Below the pieces are notes generated by a model. The model was not told where the DNA came from, ran no database searches, and saw only the letters and a program-made list of their open reading frames with translations. A stretch of 7,419 nt of DNA from Gammaproteobacteria bacterium (GTDB lineage Bacteria; Pseudomonadota; Gammaproteobacteria; JAABTG01): assembly GCA_030066245.1 (NCBI GenBank), contig JASJBY010000246.1, forward strand, positions 1-7,419, written 5' to 3'. Below, piece by piece: positions 6,139 through 7,419 of this stretch; the first letter of the stretch is position 1; every line of letters begins with the position of its first letter. The translations under genes and the position numbers were made by a program.

Positions 6139-7167
6139 ATGGGAGAGGAAATCAGTTTATGGCTCATCGGCGGTGGAGCCGTCGTGGGTCTTCTGTTCGG
6201 CGCCGTAGTCCAGCGCTCCCGGTTCTGTCTCGTCGCTGCCGTCAGCAATCTCGTCCTGGTCAAGGACCACAGTCAACTGCACGCTTATGTGGCCACTCTC
6301 GGCGTAGCCATCATCGGTACCAGCGTCCTGGAGCACGGCGGCTGGGTGGCGGTTGCCGATTCCGCTTACCGCGCCCCGTCGCTCAACTGGGGAGGTGCGG
6401 TTCTCGGTGGCCTGGTGTTCGGCTTCGGAGCCATGCTCGCCGGCGGCTGCGCAACCCGGACAGTCGTGCGTGTCGCAGAAGGCAATTTGGGCGCCCTGGT
6501 CGCTCTGTTCGGATTCGCAGCCGGCAGCATGGCGACCCTTTACGGCGTGCTGGGACCGACCCGGAGCTGGCTGAGCGACTACACTGTGGCATCCATTTCG
6601 GCAGGCGACGGCTCGCTCGCCGTGATACTCGGCGCCCCCCAGTGGCTGGTCGCTGCAAGCGCGGCAGCCCTCTGCCTCGCGGCTATCCTGCTGCCCGGAG
6701 CTGCGCGAAAGGACAAGGGCCTTATCCTGGCCGGAGCCGGTATCGGCCTCTTGGTCACGGCCGGCTGGTGGACGACTGGTTACCTGGCTCTGGATGATTT
6801 CTCAGACGCCCCTCCATCCTCCGTCAGCATATCCGGGCCGCTCGCCCGGGCCGGCCTGTTCGTGATCACGGCCCAGGTCTCGAGCGCTCACTTCGGCCTG
6901 GCCCTCATCAGCGGCATCCTGGCGGGCGGGCTGATGATGGCGCTCGCATCCGGTCGCTTCCGGTGGATATCTCCCGACGGCTCCCGTGTAGGCGCTTATC
7001 TGGCAGGCGGCGTCCTCATGGGCGTCGGCGCTATCGTCGCCGGCGGTTGCAACATCGGCAACGGACTTACCGGGGCCTCCACCATCTCGCTGCATTCGAT
7101 TTTGGCCTTCGCATCCATGCTGCTGGGCATGCGCACCGGTCTCTGGTGGCTGCAGCGCACCGTATGA
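6139..7167 (+). CDS. YeeE/YedE-family sulfur-compound transporter, 342 aa
   Basis: This is a polytopic inner-membrane protein with about nine hydrophobic segments spread over its length. Family signatures are QRSRFC (Cys30), a GGCATRT motif (Cys104) and a GGCNIGNGLTG motif (Cys304). These match the three conserved cysteines of the thiosulfate transporter TsuA (YeeE), where they line the path and pass thiosulfate along by transient S-H-S bonds. Uptake of thiosulfate or a related sulfur compound is therefore likely, but the substrate is not proven and other YedE proteins are tied to selenium metabolism. The two Gly-Gly-Cys motifs reflect an internally repeated fold. ATG 6139 is chosen because the hydrophobic segment starts there (MGEEISLWLIGGG) and GGAG lies 11 bases upstream; an in-frame start at 6037 would add 34 residues without family character. 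No TusA-like partner gene follows. The next frame on the same strand is a DUF99 gene about 100 bases on. Confidence 0.92.
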   Translation: MGEEISLWLIGGGAVVGLLFGAVVQRSRFCLVAAVSNLVLVKDHSQLHAYVATLGVAIIGTSVLEHGGWVAVADSAYRAPSLNWGGAVLGGLVFGFGAMLAGGCATRTVVRVAEGNLGALVALFGFAAGSMATLYGVLGPTRSWLSDYTVASISAGDGSLAVILGAPQWLVAASAAALCLAAILLPGAARKDKGLILAGAGIGLLVTAGWWTTGYLALDDFSDAPPSSVSISGPLARAGLFVITAQVSSAHFGLALISGILAGGLMMALASGRFRWISPDGSRVGAYLAGGVLMGVGAIVAGGCNIGNGLTGASTISLHSILAFASMLLGMRTGLWWLQRTV

Positions 7168-7268
7168 AGCGTGCCCCGGCCAAGGGTCGGCGAGTACACG
7201 GCGGGGTGAATCAGCCGGTATCCCAGACGCCTGAGCTGTGTCCCGGCGAAAGCTTCTGAGTCGATGCG

Positions 7269-7419
7269 GTGACGCGCTGCCGCAGCTTCTCCAATGTTGT
7301 CGGCTTCGACGACGCCCCGTTCGCGAGAGACCACCGGGGCAATGTGCGGGTCGTTGGGGCCGTCTTCGCCAGGGACCGCCTGGACGGTGTCCTGGTGGGC
7401 CGCGTCCGCAGGGACGGTG
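7269..7419 (+). CDS. DUF99 / endonuclease dU family protein, N-terminal fragment
   Basis: Only the first 50 codons are present; the gene runs off the right edge. The translation contains FSNVVGFDDAPF (residues 7-18), then RGNVRVVGAVFARDRLDGVL (23-42) and GRVRRDG (44-50). This is the typical start of the DUF99 family (Endo_dU in Pfam), in which a GxDDxPF strand-turn is followed by a VVGxVF strand and a DGVL segment. The family is best known from archaea. One archaeal member is described as cutting deoxyuridine-containing DNA; the bacterial role is not established. The frame has a stop at 7257-7259, and the first start after it is GTG 7269, with no strong ribosome site. It lies 101 bases after the transporter stop on the same strand, so co-transcription is possible. 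The identification rests on my recall of the motif and on a short fragment. Confidence 0.7.
   Translation, partial: MTRCRSFSNVVGFDDAPFARDHRGNVRVVGAVFARDRLDGVLVGRVRRDG

Noticed and set aside
5946..6797. Plus-strand open frame of 283 aa
   Set aside because: It overlaps the transporter in another frame and is dominated by Arg and Pro, as expected from a shifted GC-rich coding region.
6996..7334. Minus-strand open frame, 112 aa and open to the window edge
   Set aside because: It runs antisense to the end of the transporter and to the DUF99-like frame. Its translation shows no domain, while the plus-strand frame carries clear family motifs.

Overview
This is a GC-rich chromosomal window that looks like a gammaproteobacterium. 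The protein styles point that way: a Pseudomonas/Chlamydia-like NrdB tail, a short two-CBS protein, and a YeeE/YedE transporter common in sulfur-metabolising proteobacteria. A halophilic or sulfur-oxidising lineage such as the Ectothiorhodospiraceae is a guess only. No mobile element, tRNA, rRNA or CRISPR array was seen.

Layout. Positions 2-610 hold the 3' end of nrdB (ribonucleotide reductase small subunit), entering from the left. A small four-cysteine zinc-ribbon protein follows (716-922). Next comes a gap of about 320 bases that ends in a textbook intrinsic terminator with a GCAA loop (1122-1150). Downstream on the same strand are a Nudix hydrolase (1244-1690), a small putative lipoprotein (1845-2312) and a two-CBS-domain protein (2429-2866). 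These three are separated by 116-154 bases, so they are probably separate or loosely linked transcription units. Two perfect short palindromes lie before the lipoprotein gene.

On the minus strand, converging with the CBS gene, is a long gene (5813 down to 2922). It fuses an acyl carrier protein, a fatty acyl-AMP ligase, a membrane segment and a PlsC-type acyltransferase. The domain set suggests a self-contained machine that activates a free fatty acid, loads it on its own carrier and transfers it to a lipid acceptor at the membrane. This is the most interesting gene in the window.

A divergent intergenic region of about 325 bases separates it from a plus-strand YeeE/YedE sulfur-compound transporter (6139-7167), which keeps three conserved cysteines. 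The window ends in the first 50 codons of a DUF99/endonuclease-dU family gene (7269 onward). It is easy to miss because it is cut by the window edge and overlapped by a long antisense open frame.

The genes do not form one obvious pathway. They cover deoxynucleotide synthesis, nucleotide clean-up (Nudix), adenosyl-ligand sensing (CBS), lipid acylation, sulfur-compound uptake and a putative nucleic-acid enzyme.
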